64,000 nt of DNA from Bacteroidota bacterium (GCA_022564295.1 JADFLR010000003.1:124001-188000), one strand, 5' to 3'. Numbered from the stretch's first letter, positions 44,666 to 52,777 are shown. Numbers and translations are program-made. Notes: generated from the sequence alone by a model not told the origin.

Positions 44666-45120
44666 TTTAAAAGAATAATCTTCACCGAGTTTGATATTTA
44701 TGTCAGCCGCATTTATAGCCTGACTTATTCCGGCTATCAGATTGAACTTAATAACTAATTTATCATCAGCCTTTATTAAACCAAAAAAAGCGGAGGGAGG
44801 CTCAATATTAAAATCATGCATCGATAATTCTTTAATACCTACCAGATTATATTTTCCATCAGTCAGTTTCCTAACTTTAATGGGAATATTAACAGTTCTT
44901 TTATATCCCGCAATTGTAAGATATCCTGTTGTTTGTATTTCAGACCAGCCGCCAATCTCTTCTTCTGATACTATTTTACTATTTAATAACTCATACAAAA
45001 TAAAAGGATTTTTTTTATCCTTCATAGCATCATACATATCATCATTCATCATTTCGTTCCCGCAATCCAGACTTTTCACAACAATTGAGACTACAGCTTT
45101 GGATTCAAATTTTTGATTTC
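44638..45120. repeat. Segmental duplication, copy 2
   Basis: Partner of 42641-43120. The left end carries a stub of the response regulator 3' end, showing that the source of this copy was the regulator-yceI junction. Confidence 0.85.
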
Positions 45121-45331
45121 CATTTCCTTCTCTTTTTAAATTATCACTTTTAATGAAAGCGTATCCGTTGATTGAACTTGTTATGCATGTAAAATCAATA
45201 ATCGTCGAAGTTCCTTCAATCCATAATTTGCTTCCCGGGAGCGTTCTGTATTCAATTCCGTTTTTAATCTGCGAAAAGAGCAATGGAAATTGAATAAGAA
45301 TAAAAATAATATATACAAAGTATTTTAACAT
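44645..45331 (-). CDS. YceI-family periplasmic protein
   Basis: 228 residues with signal peptide (MLKYFVYIIFILIQFPLLFS) and a YceI lipocalin-like fold: KLWIEGTSTIIDFTC, WSEIQTTGYLTIAGYKRTVN, GIKELSMHDFNIEPPSAFFG. YceI proteins bind polyisoprenoids and often sit with cytochromes. It is the second gene of an operon started by another yceI gene nine bases upstream. Confidence 0.87.
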   Translation of the reverse strand: MLKYFVYIIFILIQFPLLFSQIKNGIEYRTLPGSKLWIEGTSTIIDFTCITSSINGYAFIKSDNLKREGNGNQKFESKAVVSIVVKSLDCGNEMMNDDMYDAMKDKKNPFILYELLNSKIVSEEEIGGWSEIQTTGYLTIAGYKRTVNIPIKVRKLTDGKYNLVGIKELSMHDFNIEPPSAFFGLIKADDKLVIKFNLIAGISQAINAADINIKLGEDYSFKFLLIFL

Positions 45332-45340
45332 TTTACATCT

Positions 45341-45955
45341 CTACTTTCTGTTCAGGATCATATCGAATTTTACAGTTATTTCATTTCCTGTATTCATTGT
45401 CCCAAAAAACATACTCGGAGGATCGACACCAAAATCAGTCATTAAAAGTTTTATTTCTCCCTTAAACTCAAATTTATTCTCACTGTGTTTTACAACAGTA
45501 ATATTCAAATCGACTGGTTTTTTTGTTCCGGCAACCGTTAGATTTCCAGTAGCATTTATTTTTATGGAATCAATTACATTATCAAAAGAAAAAACAACTG
45601 GAGAAATAAGTTCAAAGACTATATTGGGGTTTACCTTTGCTAATAAAGCCTCTTGCATATTTTCATCCATTGATTCGTCTCCGCTATCAAGTTTCCAAAC
45701 CGGAATAATAAGTTCAAGATTAGAAATCTTAAATTCCTCTTTAGAGTTATTTTCATCAACAGAACTTTCAATAATTAATGAGCTCATAAATTCTTTTGCG
45801 TTAATTGTAAAATCATGAAATGTTGAAGTCCCTTCAAGCCAAAGCTTACTTTCCGGTTGAAACCAGGATAATAATGAATTGTTATTTTGACTAAATGCTG
45901 CTGTGGATATTAAGATTGTTAATAATACTAAATAAACCAATTTTAACTTTTTCAT
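45341..45955 (-). CDS. YceI-family periplasmic protein
   Basis: About 204 residues from ATG 45955, preceded by AGGAGCAGAG. Signal peptide MKKLKLVYLVLLTILISTAA ends AFSQ. YceI signatures: KLWLEGTSTFHDFTI, NATGNLTVAGTKKPVDLNI, LLMTDFGVDPPSMFFGTM. First gene of the yceI operon, with a sigma-54-like promoter just upstream and paired activator boxes shared with the divergent porin gene. Confidence 0.88.
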   Translation of the reverse strand: MKKLKLVYLVLLTILISTAAFSQNNNSLLSWFQPESKLWLEGTSTFHDFTINAKEFMSSLIIESSVDENNSKEEFKISNLELIIPVWKLDSGDESMDENMQEALLAKVNPNIVFELISPVVFSFDNVIDSIKINATGNLTVAGTKKPVDLNITVVKHSENKFEFKGEIKLLMTDFGVDPPSMFFGTMNTGNEITVKFDMILNRK

Positions 45956-45999
45956 CTCTGCTCCTAAATTGAATAATAATTTTTTACTGCTCATCGAAG

Positions 46000-46015
46000 T
46001 CCAAACATCATACCA
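46000..46015 (-). promoter_or_regulatory. Sigma-54-like -24/-12 promoter of the yceI operon
   Basis: Minus-strand TGGTAT-GATGT-TTGGA, compared with consensus TGGCAC-N5-TTGCW. The predicted start of transcription is about 33 bases before the start codon at 45955. Confidence 0.45.
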
Positions 46016-46067
46016 AATATTCTTTTCGCATTTAAGAAATGAAAACGAAAAAACTAATCAATTCACT

Positions 46068-46113
46068 TTGCAACATTGCAAGTTTAATCATTCTTCCATT
46101 GCATAGCTGCAAT
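46068..46113. promoter_or_regulatory. Paired activator-binding boxes TTGCA-N4-TGCAA
   Basis: TTGCA-ACAT-TGCAA (46068-46081) and ATTGCA-TAGC-TGCAAT (46098-46113), centres 31 bases apart. They sit roughly 85-160 bases upstream of sigma-54-like promoters on both strands, the usual place for enhancer-binding proteins. The same pair with 32-base spacing occurs at 49132-49177. Confidence 0.6.
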
Positions 46114-46198
46114 GATCCGGGATTATAAATTTTTATGGTTTGATAAATAATATCAGTTAAACAATCAAAATCTAATATTTGACAAATTATTGATTGAA

Positions 46199-46214
46199 TG
46201 GCACTGCGTTTGTC
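46199..46214 (+). promoter_or_regulatory. Sigma-54 -24/-12 promoter of the porin gene
   Basis: TGGCAC-TGCGT-TTGTC matches the consensus TGGCAC-N5-TTGCW at all but two positions. Leader to the start at 46287 is about 60 bases. Confidence 0.6.
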
Positions 46215-46286
46215 TACCTGCAATAGCTTTGAAACAATAAAAAGCAATTAACAATAAATTATTAACCAATTTTAGTGAGGTATAAA

Positions 46287-47594
46287 ATGAAACAGTCTTT
46301 GTTGATATTTATCAGTTTAATATTTGTAATCTTGTTTGGTTTAACTGAGGAACAACTTGCCCAGGAGAGGGATTTACAGTACTTCCGATATCCTGATAAA
46401 AGAGGTCTTAATGTTTTTGAGACCTCTAAAAAAGATACCGTCAAATTTGATGGTTTAAAGGTGCGGATTGGTGGAGCATCAACACTTCAGTTCCAGGGTA
46501 TTGACCATAGCAATGAAGCAAATATTGTAGACGACGGTGAAGGTAATAATGTTAACCAACTGATCGAGTTAAGTAATAATTTTAATCTTGCAACCGCAAA
46601 TCTCGATTTTGATGTACAGCTTGCAAACGGTGTAAGAATGCATTTGAGAACATATCTTTCTTCAAGACACCATAATGAAGCATATGTAAAGGGAGGCTAT
46701 CTTCAAATTGATAAACTGGATTTTATAGATAAAGGATTCCTGGATGATATTATGGATGTTGTTACAATTAAGGTTGGTCATATGGAAATTAACTATGGCG
46801 ATGCTCATTTCAGAAGATCAGATAATGCTATGACTATATTCAATCCTTTTGTGGGTAATTATATTTTAGACGCATTTTCAACAGAAGTTGGCGGTGAAGT
46901 ATATTTCAAAAGTCATGATATCATTGCAATGGTGGGTTTATCAAACGGAAAACTAAACCAAAGTGTAAATGACGGTGGAGCTACGAGTGTTGCATTTTTA
47001 GCAAAGCTCGGTTTTGATAAACAATTCAGCAGTAACTTTAGACTTCGTTTATCAGGTTCCGTTTATACAAATAATAAAGCTGCCCGGATATACTTATATA
47101 GTGGTGATAGAGCAGGTGCCCGCTATTACAGTGTAATGGAGAGTATAACATCTACTCGTGATAACTTCACCTCCGGGAGATGGAATCCAGGATTTGCAGA
47201 TAAACTGACTGCATTTATGATAAACTCCTTTATCAAATACAACGGACTTGAACTATTCGGCACATTTGAAAGACCGGAAGGTGGGGATTTCCCTGGTGCT
47301 ACTGAAACAAGAGCGTGGAATCAATTCGCTATTGATGCAGTCTACAGGTTTGGAATGGAAGAGAATTTCTATGCTGGAATAAGGTATAATACTGCTAGTG
47401 GTAAACTTGCCAATAGCGATCCAAATGAAGTAACTATTAACCGGGTTCAAGCAAGTTTAGGATGGTTTTTGACTAAGAATATTCTAGTAAAATTTGAATA
47501 TGTAAATCAAACTTATGATGACTTCCCCTTAGATAATATTCATAGTGGGGCAAAATTTAGCGGGTATGTAATTGAAACCGCTATTTCATTCTGA
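46287..47594 (+). CDS. Outer membrane porin (OprP/phosphate-selective-like)
   Basis: About 435 residues from ATG 46287 (GAGG seven bases upstream; ATG at 46275 has none). Signal peptide ends EEQLAQ. Beta-barrel pattern throughout: VRIGGASTLQFQGID, VQLANGVRMHLRTYLSSR, YLQIDKLDF, KVGHMEINYGDAHF, and a final strand FSGYVIETAISF with C-terminal Phe. Controlled by a probable sigma-54 promoter with paired boxes. Followed by a strong terminator, so it is a single-gene transcript. Substrate not known. Confidence 0.85.
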   Translation: MKQSLLIFISLIFVILFGLTEEQLAQERDLQYFRYPDKRGLNVFETSKKDTVKFDGLKVRIGGASTLQFQGIDHSNEANIVDDGEGNNVNQLIELSNNFNLATANLDFDVQLANGVRMHLRTYLSSRHHNEAYVKGGYLQIDKLDFIDKGFLDDIMDVVTIKVGHMEINYGDAHFRRSDNAMTIFNPFVGNYILDAFSTEVGGEVYFKSHDIIAMVGLSNGKLNQSVNDGGATSVAFLAKLGFDKQFSSNFRLRLSGSVYTNNKAARIYLYSGDRAGARYYSVMESITSTRDNFTSGRWNPGFADKLTAFMINSFIKYNGLELFGTFERPEGGDFPGATETRAWNQFAIDAVYRFGMEENFYAGIRYNTASGKLANSDPNEVTINRVQASLGWFLTKNILVKFEYVNQTYDDFPLDNIHSGAKFSGYVIETAISF

Positions 47595-47609
47595 TAATAC
47601 TTTAACTGA

Positions 47610-47641
47610 CAGGGTTGTCTTAAAAAACAACCCTGTTTTTT
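47610..47641 (+). terminator. Rho-independent terminator after the porin gene
   Basis: Stem CAGGGTTGT / ACAACCCTG (9 bp), loop of eight bases, followed by six T. Confidence 0.9.
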
Positions 47642-47707
47642 ATGAATAGTTTTTATTGTAAAAATATTTTTTAAAATTATTTGAATTTCTCAAACATTTA
47701 GAAACTT

Positions 47708-48070
47708 ATGAAAAATATACTTTTTTATAGTTCAGATATTATGTTTAGTAATAGCTTTTTAATTTATTTACAAAATAAATTTAATGTTACAATAACAACA
47801 AACATAGATGACTTCAAATTGATCTTTTGTCATACACATTCCGATATTATTATTATGGATATAGAGCCTTCAAAAGCAATAGAAATAATTTGTAAAGATA
47901 TCCATCATATAAAAAGTAACATTCCCATTATCCTTACTTATGTTTTTAATAACAGGATAAAAGACTTCGATGACAGAATAAGAAAATATGTCAGATCAAT
48001 ATTTTATAAGCCTATTGATATAGATGAAATAACAAATAAGCTTGATAGCTTAGCATTTAAGAAGACTTAA
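47708..48070 (+). CDS. Stand-alone receiver-domain-like protein
   Basis: 120 residues shaped like a CheY receiver: ILFYSSDIMFSNSFLIYLQN at the start, a central Asp in IIIMDIEPSK, Thr in PIILTYVF and Lys in IFYKPIDIDEI. The N-terminal acidic pair that binds Mg2+ is reduced to a single Asp (SSD), so phosphorylation may be impaired. No output domain. It is placed after the porin and before metal-gene remnants. Confidence 0.7.
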   Translation: MKNILFYSSDIMFSNSFLIYLQNKFNVTITTNIDDFKLIFCHTHSDIIIMDIEPSKAIEIICKDIHHIKSNIPIILTYVFNNRIKDFDDRIRKYVRSIFYKPIDIDEITNKLDSLAFKKT

Positions 48071-48071
48071 A

Positions 48072-48176
48072 ATGAAAAATCTATATATTGAAGTAATTCT
48101 GATTCTAATTTTTACTATTGGGATAGATTTTGCACATGAATATCACAAAAATAAAAAACAAATACGGTTACAGTAG
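48072..48176 (+). CDS. Possible small membrane peptide (34 aa)
   Basis: ATG at 48072, one base after the receiver gene stop. Encodes MKNLYIEVILILIFTIGIDF followed by a basic tail. Could be real by its tight coupling, or chance in AT-rich DNA. Confidence 0.3.
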   Translation: MKNLYIEVILILIFTIGIDFAHEYHKNKKQIRLQ

Positions 48177-48265
48177 TTAATTGTTATACTAGGAATTAGT
48201 ATCTTGGCTCTATTCCAGTCTGCCGGTCGCATTCACAATGATACTCCGCAGGTAAAACGATTTCC

Positions 48266-48346
48266 ATTGGATATGCTGAAAATAGATATGCGCGTGGTGA
48301 AATAAGCATAGATGAATTTGAAAGAATGAAAAAAGATTTAATGTAA
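48266..48346 (+). pseudogene. SHOCT-domain C-terminal fragment
   Basis: Encodes IGYAENRYARGEISIDEFER and MKKDLM-stop with no proper start in frame. DNA of the last 47 bases nearly repeats 39562-39608. Confidence 0.6.
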
Positions 48347-48380
48347 CTTTTTAATCCGATAATTTAGAAGGAGAATGACT

Positions 48381-48764
48381 ATGTCTTACTATTTTTCAAA
48401 AAAACTGGATTTGGGGTTTGAGGAGGCAATAGAAAAAGTAACGGAGGCTTTAAAAAGCGAGGGCTTCGGTATCCTAACAGAAATTGATGTAAAGGAAACA
48501 TTAAAAAAGAAGCTGGATGTGGACTTCAGACCCTATAAAATTTTGGGTGCTTGCAATGCACCGTTTGCACATAAAGCTCTTGAAGCGGAAGATAAAATAG
48601 GAGCGATGCTTCCTTGCAATGTTATCGTTCAGCAGCTTGAAGACGGAGTTGAAGTTGCAGCTGTCGATCCGGTTGCATCCATGATGGCAGTTAAAAACGA
48701 TCAATTGGGTGAAGTTGCTTCAACTATACAGAGTAAACTGAAAAGTGTAATTAAAGGGTTATAG
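48381..48764 (+). CDS. DUF302-family protein
   Basis: 127 residues from ATG 48381 (AAGGAG seven bases upstream; the ATG at 48375 is too close to it). Classic DUF302: KLDLGFEEAIEKVTEALKSE, TEIDVKETLKKKL, YKILGACNAPFAHKALEAED, IGAMLPCNVIVQQ and VDPVASM. Fold is known but function is not; such genes often accompany copper or sulfur functions. Here it is intact among decayed metal-resistance genes. Confidence 0.92.
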   Translation: MSYYFSKKLDLGFEEAIEKVTEALKSEGFGILTEIDVKETLKKKLDVDFRPYKILGACNAPFAHKALEAEDKIGAMLPCNVIVQQLEDGVEVAAVDPVASMMAVKNDQLGEVASTIQSKLKSVIKGL

Positions 48765-48803
48765 TGAATGAGCTATCTAACTTTTTAAGGTGTTTTAAAA
48801 GTG

Positions 48804-49004
48804 ATGAACCGATTCGGCGGAATGTAGTTTGGTTGGTTTTTCTGGATTATGTTGCTTGCTCTTTTTGTATGGTTTGTCATCAAACTTCTACAAAGATTAA
48901 AGAATAACGATCTAAATACTTACTATAATATTTCTTCAGCAGATTTAGCAAAAAACACAAAAGGTGAGGAGAAAAGAAATAGTATTGAAAAAATAAATAA
49001 TTAA
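48804..49004 (+). pseudogene. Decayed SHOCT-like membrane protein gene
   Basis: Sixty-seven codons with a TAG at codon 8: MNRFGGM-stop-FGWFFWIMLLALFVWFVIKL, then a charged tail ending KNTKGEEKRNSIEKINN. The FGW...W...membrane helix layout parallels the intact SHOCT protein at 15008. A shorter frame from an internal ATG would still encode the helix. Confidence 0.45.
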
Positions 49005-49131
49005 TGCAAGGATAATTAAAATATCTTCATATATTGGCGCATTAAAATTTACTCTGGATTTGTAGTATTTATTTAATAATTACTTACAATTAGGATTCTT
49101 GCAAAACCAATAAAACTACCTTAAATACCTC

Positions 49132-49177
49132 TTGCAATTCTGCAAGATTTTCAAATATACATCTTGCAATTCTGCAA
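49132..49177. promoter_or_regulatory. Paired activator-binding boxes TTGCA-ATTC-TGCAA
   Basis: Two identical boxes (49132-49145 and 49164-49177) with centres 32 bases apart, each extended to CTTGCAATTCTGCAAG. A half box TTGCAAAA lies about 30 bases further upstream. A -24-like TGGCAC sits at 49264. Confidence 0.6.
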
Positions 49178-49263
49178 GACCTTCAAATAAATTAAAAAAA
49201 CGAAGTGGCTGTAACTGCTTATAATTCATTGAGTTAAGGATTTTCAATCATTGAATATTTCCT

Positions 49264-49279
49264 TGGCACAATTGTATAG
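49264..49279 (+). promoter_or_regulatory. Possible sigma-54 promoter of the cytochrome/porin operon
   Basis: TGGCAC-AATTG-TATAG: the -24 part is perfect, the -12 part (TTGCW expected) is poor. Placement relative to the paired boxes and to the start at 49340 matches that seen at the 46287 porin gene. Confidence 0.4.
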
Positions 49280-49339
49280 TAGCATTAATAAAACATTTAA
49301 ACTGCTAATAAATATCAAATAAGAAAAAGGAATTAAATT

Positions 49340-49777
49340 ATGCAAAAGATACTAAAATGCGCACTGTTTTCAGTTAGTTTTCTGTCTTTATTTATTTTGT
49401 TCGTAGCAGCTACGTTCAATGAAAATGGTTTCGGAGGAGGAGATGACTGGAAAGCCCCTGCTTCGGTAAAAACTCTTGAAAATCCTCTTGCAAAATTTAA
49501 AGGTAATTCCAAAATAACCAATCTTGGCAAATCATTGTATACACAACAATGTGCAACTTGTCATGGAGATTCGGGTTTAGGTGACGGTTCATCAGCAAGA
49601 TATTTACAAAAGTATCCAAGAAACCTAACTACATCAGAATTTCAATCTCAAACTGATGGTGAAATTTTCTGGAAAATAGTTAACGGTAATTCACCGATGC
49701 CTACTTTCAAAGATATATTAACTGAAAAACAAATGTGGATAGTAGTTAACTATCTGCGCACACTTGCTTCTAAATAA
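49340..49777 (+). CDS. Periplasmic monoheme cytochrome c
   Basis: 145 residues: signal peptide (SVSFLSLFILFVAATF), a class I cytochrome c domain with LYTQQCATCHGDSGLGDG and the distal Met in GNSPMPTFKDILTEKQMW. The mature protein is about 115 residues. First gene of a three-gene operon with a porin and a cytochrome lipoprotein. Good AAGGAA site before the ATG. Confidence 0.92.
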   Translation: MQKILKCALFSVSFLSLFILFVAATFNENGFGGGDDWKAPASVKTLENPLAKFKGNSKITNLGKSLYTQQCATCHGDSGLGDGSSARYLQKYPRNLTTSEFQSQTDGEIFWKIVNGNSPMPTFKDILTEKQMWIVVNYLRTLASK

Positions 49778-49820
49778 CTCATTATAAAAATATTAAGAAA
49801 TAGCTTGAAAGGAACTAAAC

Positions 49821-50984
49821 GTGAAGAAGGTTAAAATATTAATTGCATTTATTCTATCTTTTATGCTATCACAATCGTTGATGGCCCAAAAGGAACAGAA
49901 GTCTCTTCTAACGGGGTACGGTTTTACTAATCTGGAAATAGAAAGTGACGATCCTGCTCAGTTTAAAATTGGATTTAATCCTATATTCCTATGGAGTATA
50001 AATAACAATATTTTATTCGAAAGTGAACTTGAGTTTGAGATTGAAGATAACAGTACTGTTGTTGTTATAGAGTATGCACAAATTATGTACATAGCTAACG
50101 CATATATGACTTTTGGTGCCGGTAAGTTTTTAAGCCCAAATAATATATTTTCTGAACGCTATCACCCGGCATGGATAAATAAATTACCGAATATGCCATT
50201 AGGATTGTCTGCTCATTCTGGCGCACAATTATTGGCCGGAACACAGGTTGGTTTACAGGTAAGAAGCGGAATTCCTGTGGGGTCCTCAAAAATTGTTTAC
50301 GCTTTATATGTTTCAAATGGTCCGGCATTAATTGTTGACGAGGATGAGGATATCCACGGAGAGGGTGGCGGTGATGAAGATCCGCACGGAGAAATTGAAG
50401 AAGGAGGACATCACGGTGCAACAGGCCCGCTTAGTTTTAGTAATATACCAGATAATAATAGCGATAAAGCTATCGGTGGTAGAATCGGATTTATCCTATT
50501 CCCTGAATTGGAAATTGGTTATGGATTTGAAACTGCAAGAGTAGGAACTGATGATACCGAATTTAGTGATGTAAGGTCATTTAACAACGTTGTTGATCTA
50601 TCGTATGTGCAAGATATTAAATCTCTTGCCGGTAAGGTTGATGTTAGAAGCCAATTTACCTGGTTGAATGTTGATAATCCGGGAATAGATCACTTAAATT
50701 ACGAAAACAACAGTACTGCCTGGTATGCTCAATTTGCATATCAGCCTTATTATATAGAAAGCTCATTTTTACAGAATTTAGAATTCGTAGTTCGTTACGA
50801 TCAAATAGACTTGCCTAAAGAGGCCGAATTGAATACTGATCAAAATAGGATTACAGTTGGCGTCAATTATTGGCTCAATCATAGCACGGTAATTAAGTTC
50901 GCTTACGGAAATATAACTTCAGAACATGAAGATGGGAGTGAATCAGAATCAACACTTATCTTCCAGATAGCAATGGGATTTTAA
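49821..50984 (+). CDS. Outer membrane porin-like protein with acidic/His-rich loop
   Basis: 387 residues, GTG start with AAGGA upstream, signal peptide ending SLMAQK. Barrel strands throughout (FKIGFNPIFLWSINNNILFE, AYMTFGAGKFLSPNN, IKFAYGNITSE) and a terminal strand LIFQIAMGF. Residues about 172-200 hold a strongly acidic, His-containing stretch (DEDEDIHGEGGGDEDPHGEI, EEGGHHG) likely to bind divalent metal at the surface. Resembles proteins annotated as porins next to cytochromes in Bacteroidetes. Confidence 0.75.
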   Translation: MKKVKILIAFILSFMLSQSLMAQKEQKSLLTGYGFTNLEIESDDPAQFKIGFNPIFLWSINNNILFESELEFEIEDNSTVVVIEYAQIMYIANAYMTFGAGKFLSPNNIFSERYHPAWINKLPNMPLGLSAHSGAQLLAGTQVGLQVRSGIPVGSSKIVYALYVSNGPALIVDEDEDIHGEGGGDEDPHGEIEEGGHHGATGPLSFSNIPDNNSDKAIGGRIGFILFPELEIGYGFETARVGTDDTEFSDVRSFNNVVDLSYVQDIKSLAGKVDVRSQFTWLNVDNPGIDHLNYENNSTAWYAQFAYQPYYIESSFLQNLEFVVRYDQIDLPKEAELNTDQNRITVGVNYWLNHSTVIKFAYGNITSEHEDGSESESTLIFQIAMGF

Positions 50985-51005
50985 AATCATTAAGGAAAAT
51001 TTAAC

Positions 51006-51275
51006 ATGAAGAATAAAATATCAAAAATATTGTTTGTTAGTTTAGTTGTCGCATTTATTCTTATTGTGTTGGGCTGTGCTGCAGACCTAACAAATGCGAA
51101 TAAACCAGGCGCACTACTATGGGGAGAGAATTGTGGCCGCTGCCATAACGTTCGCCCGCCTTCAAGCCTTACAGATTCTGAATGGGATGTTGCAGTTTTG
51201 CATATGCGAACAAGAGCAAACCTAACCGAAACTGAAGCGGAGAAGATAGTAGTGTTCTTAAAAGCGGCGAATTAA
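51006..51275 (+). CDS. Small cytochrome c lipoprotein
   Basis: 89 residues. Type II signal peptide with lipobox VLGCA, then NCGRCHNVRPPSSLTDSEWD: a single CxxCH with no obvious distal Met except in LHMRTRANL. Fold fits the short cytochrome c family often predicted as sulfite/thiol- or porin-associated electron carriers. Third gene of the 49340 operon, followed by a terminator. Confidence 0.85.
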   Translation: MKNKISKILFVSLVVAFILIVLGCAADLTNANKPGALLWGENCGRCHNVRPPSSLTDSEWDVAVLHMRTRANLTETEAEKIVVFLKAAN

Positions 51276-51305
51276 TAATAGTGGGGCAACCCCCCGCTGA
51301 TTAAC

Positions 51306-51338
51306 AGGCGATTGATATAACACCAATCGCCTTTTTTA
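51306..51338 (+). terminator. Rho-independent terminator of the cytochrome/porin operon
   Basis: Perfect 9-bp stem AGGCGATTG / CAATCGCCT, nine-base loop, run of six to seven T. Confidence 0.92.
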
Positions 51339-51810
51339 TTTTGAACGATATACTCCTTAATTAAACACCAATATTATTCATCCCTAATTAATTTTTTAAT
51401 AGTGTGCGTTTATTTGTTACAATTATACTTACTATCCTTTTGTTGTAAATCAACCAACACCAAGTGCAACAACAATCACTAAGCTTAACACTTAATTCTA
51501 TTAACCGTTTAAAGGTTTCTTTCCAAATATTAAAGAAACTTATTTTAGTGGTATTGCAGATTTTTATACATTATTTATGATGGTTTGAAAATGGAAATAT
51601 TATGATAAACTTGCACAAGCTTATTTAGCAAGTTTTAATTTTAATATTGAGAGGGTTAGCAAAAACAAAAAAAATAGAAATGGATTTACCTGCCAGTTTG
51701 GCTTTTTGCCAGGATGTTTTGCAAAGGAGAAATTTTTAGTTCGGTAACTAAATATAATTTGCCCTGTTTGTAAAGCGGGACTTTTTTTATATAATTACGA
51801 GGAATAGAAA
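51339..51810. other. Non-coding region before the CMD-family gene
   Basis: No gene found. It holds an 8-bp hairpin GTTTCTTT/AAAGAAAC (about 51514-51538), the second copy of the dispersed GGC-TTTTT-GCC element (51682-51711) and, at about 51761-51788, a terminator-like GCCCTG..GCGGGAC followed by seven T just before the next ribosome binding site. That order could be an attenuator or a small RNA; I did not recognise a known riboswitch such as the Moco class. Confidence 0.45.
51682..51711. repeat. Copy 2 of the dispersed GGC-TTTTT-GCC element
   Basis: Reads GGATTTACCTGCCAGTTTGG followed by CTTTTTGCCA; partner of 5355-5383. Confidence 0.5.
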
Positions 51811-52125
51811 ATGTCACAAATACCAAAACGATATCTGAAGTTCAAAGAAGATTATTCTGATGTTGCAGCTGCTTACGAATCAATGGGCGATGCTGTTCAC
51901 AATGCAGGTCCGTTAAATGAAAAAACACGAGCATTAATAAAACTTGCAATTTCAACAGGCGCACAATTGGAAGGAGCAGTTCATTCGCACGTAAGAAAAG
52001 CAATAAATGTAGGTGCGTCGAAAGAAGAAATACGCCAGGTAGCTCTACTTGCTTTACCAACAATAGGGTTACCTTCGATGATGGCAGCATTAAGCTGGAT
52101 TGACGATATTATAGAAGTAAATTAA
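51811..52125 (+). CDS. Carboxymuconolactone decarboxylase-family protein
   Basis: 104 residues of the CMD/AhpD fold: PLNEKTRALIKLAISTGAQ, EGAVHSHVRKAINVGASKEE, IRQVALLALPTIGLPSMMAA. The Cys-x-x-Cys of AhpD peroxidase is absent, while Glu and His of the EGAVHSH motif are present, so it is more like the non-redox decarboxylase-type members. Substrate unknown. It precedes the molybdenum cofactor genes on the same strand. Confidence 0.88.
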   Translation: MSQIPKRYLKFKEDYSDVAAAYESMGDAVHNAGPLNEKTRALIKLAISTGAQLEGAVHSHVRKAINVGASKEEIRQVALLALPTIGLPSMMAALSWIDDIIEVN

Positions 52126-52279
52126 ATAACTAAATTTATCGGGCTGTTAAATAGCAAGTCTTTATATGATGAAGATATAATTCAACTTATTTTCGAAAAA
52201 CTATAATTTAATAAAGAGAACCACCCTAAGGTGGGGGAATTATTATCTTACATAAAAATCATATGTTAAGTATTGGTGG

Positions 52280-52777
52280 ATGATGGAAAAGAAATTAACA
52301 CACACGAACAAAAACGGTAAAGCTAATATGGTTGATGTTTCCGATAAGGAAATATCAATCCGAACTGCTGAAGCTTATTCCGAAGTGAGAATAAGTGATG
52401 ACGTTTTTAAAGCAATTAAAGAAAACAATATTAAAAAAGGCGATGTACTTACGGTTGCAAAAATAGCAGGAATTCAGGCAGCTAAAAAAACCGCAGAACT
52501 CATTCCGCTTTGTCATAACATTTTCATAACTAATATTGATGTTGAACTGCAATTAAACGAAGAGAAAAAACGTGTTGAAATAAAATCGTTTGCCAAAACA
52601 AAAAGTACAACAGGAATTGAGATGGAAGCATTAACAGCAGCTTCTGTGGCAGCGCTTACTGTTTACGATATGTGCAAAGCTATCGATAGATCAATGGTTA
52701 TTTCGGAAACAAAACTGATTTCAAAAACAGGCGGAAAGAGCGGCACGTATAAACTTGATGATTCAAATAATAAATGA
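52280..52777 (+). CDS. moaC: Cyclic pyranopterin monophosphate synthase
   Basis: 165 residues. MoaC signatures: MVDVSDKEISIRTAEAYSEV, QAAKKTAELIPLCHNI, TKSTTGIEMEALTAAS and YDMCKAIDR. It converts the MoaA product to cyclic pyranopterin in molybdenum cofactor synthesis. The cofactor is needed by NarG in the same window. moaA, moaD and moaE are not nearby. Confidence 0.96.
   Translation: MMEKKLTHTNKNGKANMVDVSDKEISIRTAEAYSEVRISDDVFKAIKENNIKKGDVLTVAKIAGIQAAKKTAELIPLCHNIFITNIDVELQLNEEKKRVEIKSFAKTKSTTGIEMEALTAASVAALTVYDMCKAIDRSMVISETKLISKTGGKSGTYKLDDSNNK

Noticed and set aside
49132-49177. CRISPR-like repeat pair
   Set aside because: Only two copies of an 18-base palindrome, 32 bases apart; better explained as activator boxes.
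49821-50984. Zinc transporter reading of the His/Asp-rich loop
   Set aside because: The protein has outer-membrane beta-barrel features and a signal peptide, not the helices of an inner membrane transporter.
51660-51810. Molybdenum cofactor riboswitch ahead of the moa/moe genes
   Set aside because: The stem-terminator arrangement is suggestive, but the known Moco RNA core is not visible and a CMD-family gene intervenes.
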